From Porticoccus sp950063125 (GTDB taxonomy: Bacteria; Pseudomonadota; Gammaproteobacteria; Pseudomonadales; Porticoccaceae): 64,000 nt of DNA. The stretch lies in assembly GCF_963973895.1 (NCBI RefSeq), contig NZ_CAXBBF010000001.1; one strand, given 5' to 3'. How positions within the stretch are numbered: the first letter of the stretch is position 1; each line of letters starts with the position of its first letter. The notes beneath the pieces are model-generated. The model made no database searches, had not been told where the DNA came from, and saw nothing but the letters and a program-made list of their open reading frames with translations. Shown piece after piece: positions 63,497 to 64,000 of this stretch. Both the position numbers and the translations under genes were made by a program.

Positions 63497-63778
63497 TCAA
63501 TTCGTGTCTTCTTTAAATAATTCAGGGTCGCTGTAACGGTTTTCAGGTTGATAGCTACCGTAGGTGCCTAATAAATCGCCCCAGTTGCTGCTACCAGCAC
63601 AATGAAAGTAGCGCAGTTTCTCCGCCATTGCCGCTTCTCGACACCGGTCAGCCGTCAGAAACTGGCTGCCCTCTAATGTAAAGGTTTCATCAAACGGGCT
63701 ATCCTTGACCAGTAGATCATAGGTAGGATAAAACAGATAGACACCAACCAGGATCATAATCACTATAACGGATTTCAT
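63497..63778 (-). CDS. Small membrane-anchored protein of unknown function
   Basis: A 93-aa protein starting MKSVIVIMILVGVYLFYP, so an N-terminal transmembrane anchor or signal, then a soluble part with two cysteines (DRCREAAM, YFHCAGS). The ATG at 63778 has GAGAG 6 nt upstream; the one at 63784 touches it. No family recognised. Lies 51 bp after the end of an MFS gene and may be read with it. Confidence 0.65.
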   Translation of the reverse strand: MKSVIVIMILVGVYLFYPTYDLLVKDSPFDETFTLEGSQFLTADRCREAAMAEKLRYFHCAGSSNWGDLLGTYGSYQPENRYSDPELFKEDTN

Positions 63779-63829
63779 TGACATCTCTCCCGAGTCCCTG
63801 CATACAAAGGTATGATAGCTCTGAAAATA

Positions 63830-64000
63830 TCAAAGACGGGCATCCTTCAGGCGGAACCAAATCACAAAGCTGGCCAGAAGACAGGACAGCGAACCCAACT
63901 GGAAAGCCATCAGCGGACTGAAATCCCATATTAGGCCCCCTGCCCCGGAGCCGACAGCACCGCCAAACCCCAGACAGAACGCACTGTACAGAGCCTGGGC
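63830..64000 (-). CDS. MFS transporter, C-terminal fragment, cut by window edge
   Basis: The minus-strand frame is open from 64000 to a TGA at 63832-63830 and gives 56 residues: AQALYSAFCLGFGGAVGSGA, then GLIWDFSPLMAF and a last hydrophobic helix ending WFRLKDARL. The ALYS...G.GGA.GS.....WD pattern is typical of the last two helices of MFS permeases of the phenylpropionate/nucleoside-type group. Substrate cannot be told. Confidence 0.7.
   Translation of the reverse strand, partial: AQALYSAFCLGFGGAVGSGAGGLIWDFSPLMAFQLGSLSCLLASFVIWFRLKDARL

Overview
The window is a stretch of a gammaproteobacterial chromosome, most likely a marine member of the Pseudomonadales/Cellvibrionales side of the class. 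Evidence: the order cysG-serS-crcB-rarA-lolA-ftsK-trxB-aat-bpt-infA-clpA-clpS-cspD-icd, then nudix-mnmA-hflD-purB and aceA, is as I recall it from Pseudomonas; the isocitrate lyase (530 aa), ThrH and RraA proteins read very close to Pseudomonas homologues. Genus cannot be fixed from the sequence. The left end carries the 3' part of a DUF547 gene and the right end the 3' part of an MFS transporter gene; both are cut by the window.

The accessory part is at 1558-8733. A complete chromosomal dif site (XerD arm, centre, XerC arm) lies at 1558-1585, next to an orotate phosphoribosyltransferase gene of alphaproteobacterial type. Two tandem, same-orientation elements of 2889 and 3137 bp follow it, each closed on the right by a dif-like site with an intact XerC arm and a degenerate XerD arm. 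Each has the layout of the RS1/RS2 region of CTX-phi: an intergenic region, a repressor gene facing away, a divergent operator, then a gene II/X-type replication initiator and two small genes. Neither has coat, adsorption or Zot-like genes, so they look like satellites of filamentous phages integrated by host XerCD. They share a perfect 366-bp, hairpin-rich repeat that probably holds the phage origin. The second also carries a HEPN-domain gene behind its repressor. Beyond the last junction are a gene related to the satellite HTH protein but fused to a DUF1737-like domain, and a small membrane coiled-coil protein.

The rest (about 9-64 kb) is mainly housekeeping: glutathione reductase, siroheme synthesis, seryl-tRNA synthetase, fluoride channel, RarA, LolA and FtsK on one strand; TrxB, the N-degron transferases Aat and Bpt, and IF-1 facing ClpA/ClpS, which read the degrons those transferases make; isocitrate dehydrogenase; tRNA and nucleotide modification; purine synthesis and the RoxA oxygenase; gamma-glutamyltransferase. 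The glyoxylate shunt (malate synthase G, isocitrate lyase) flanks a LysR gene, and both shunt genes share a 25/29-bp upstream motif. A sulfur group (cysH, a CxxC thioredoxin-fold protein, cysB, a TauE-type exporter) follows, then a nucleotidase, DUF411 lipoprotein, alanine symporter, D-cysteine desulfhydrase, YajC, peroxiredoxin, malate dehydrogenase, two folate/pterin genes, Prc, exonuclease III, an ECF sigma/putative anti-sigma/DUF3106 cluster, ETF and ETF-ubiquinone oxidoreductase, a TetR regulator and a tRNA-Pro(CGG).
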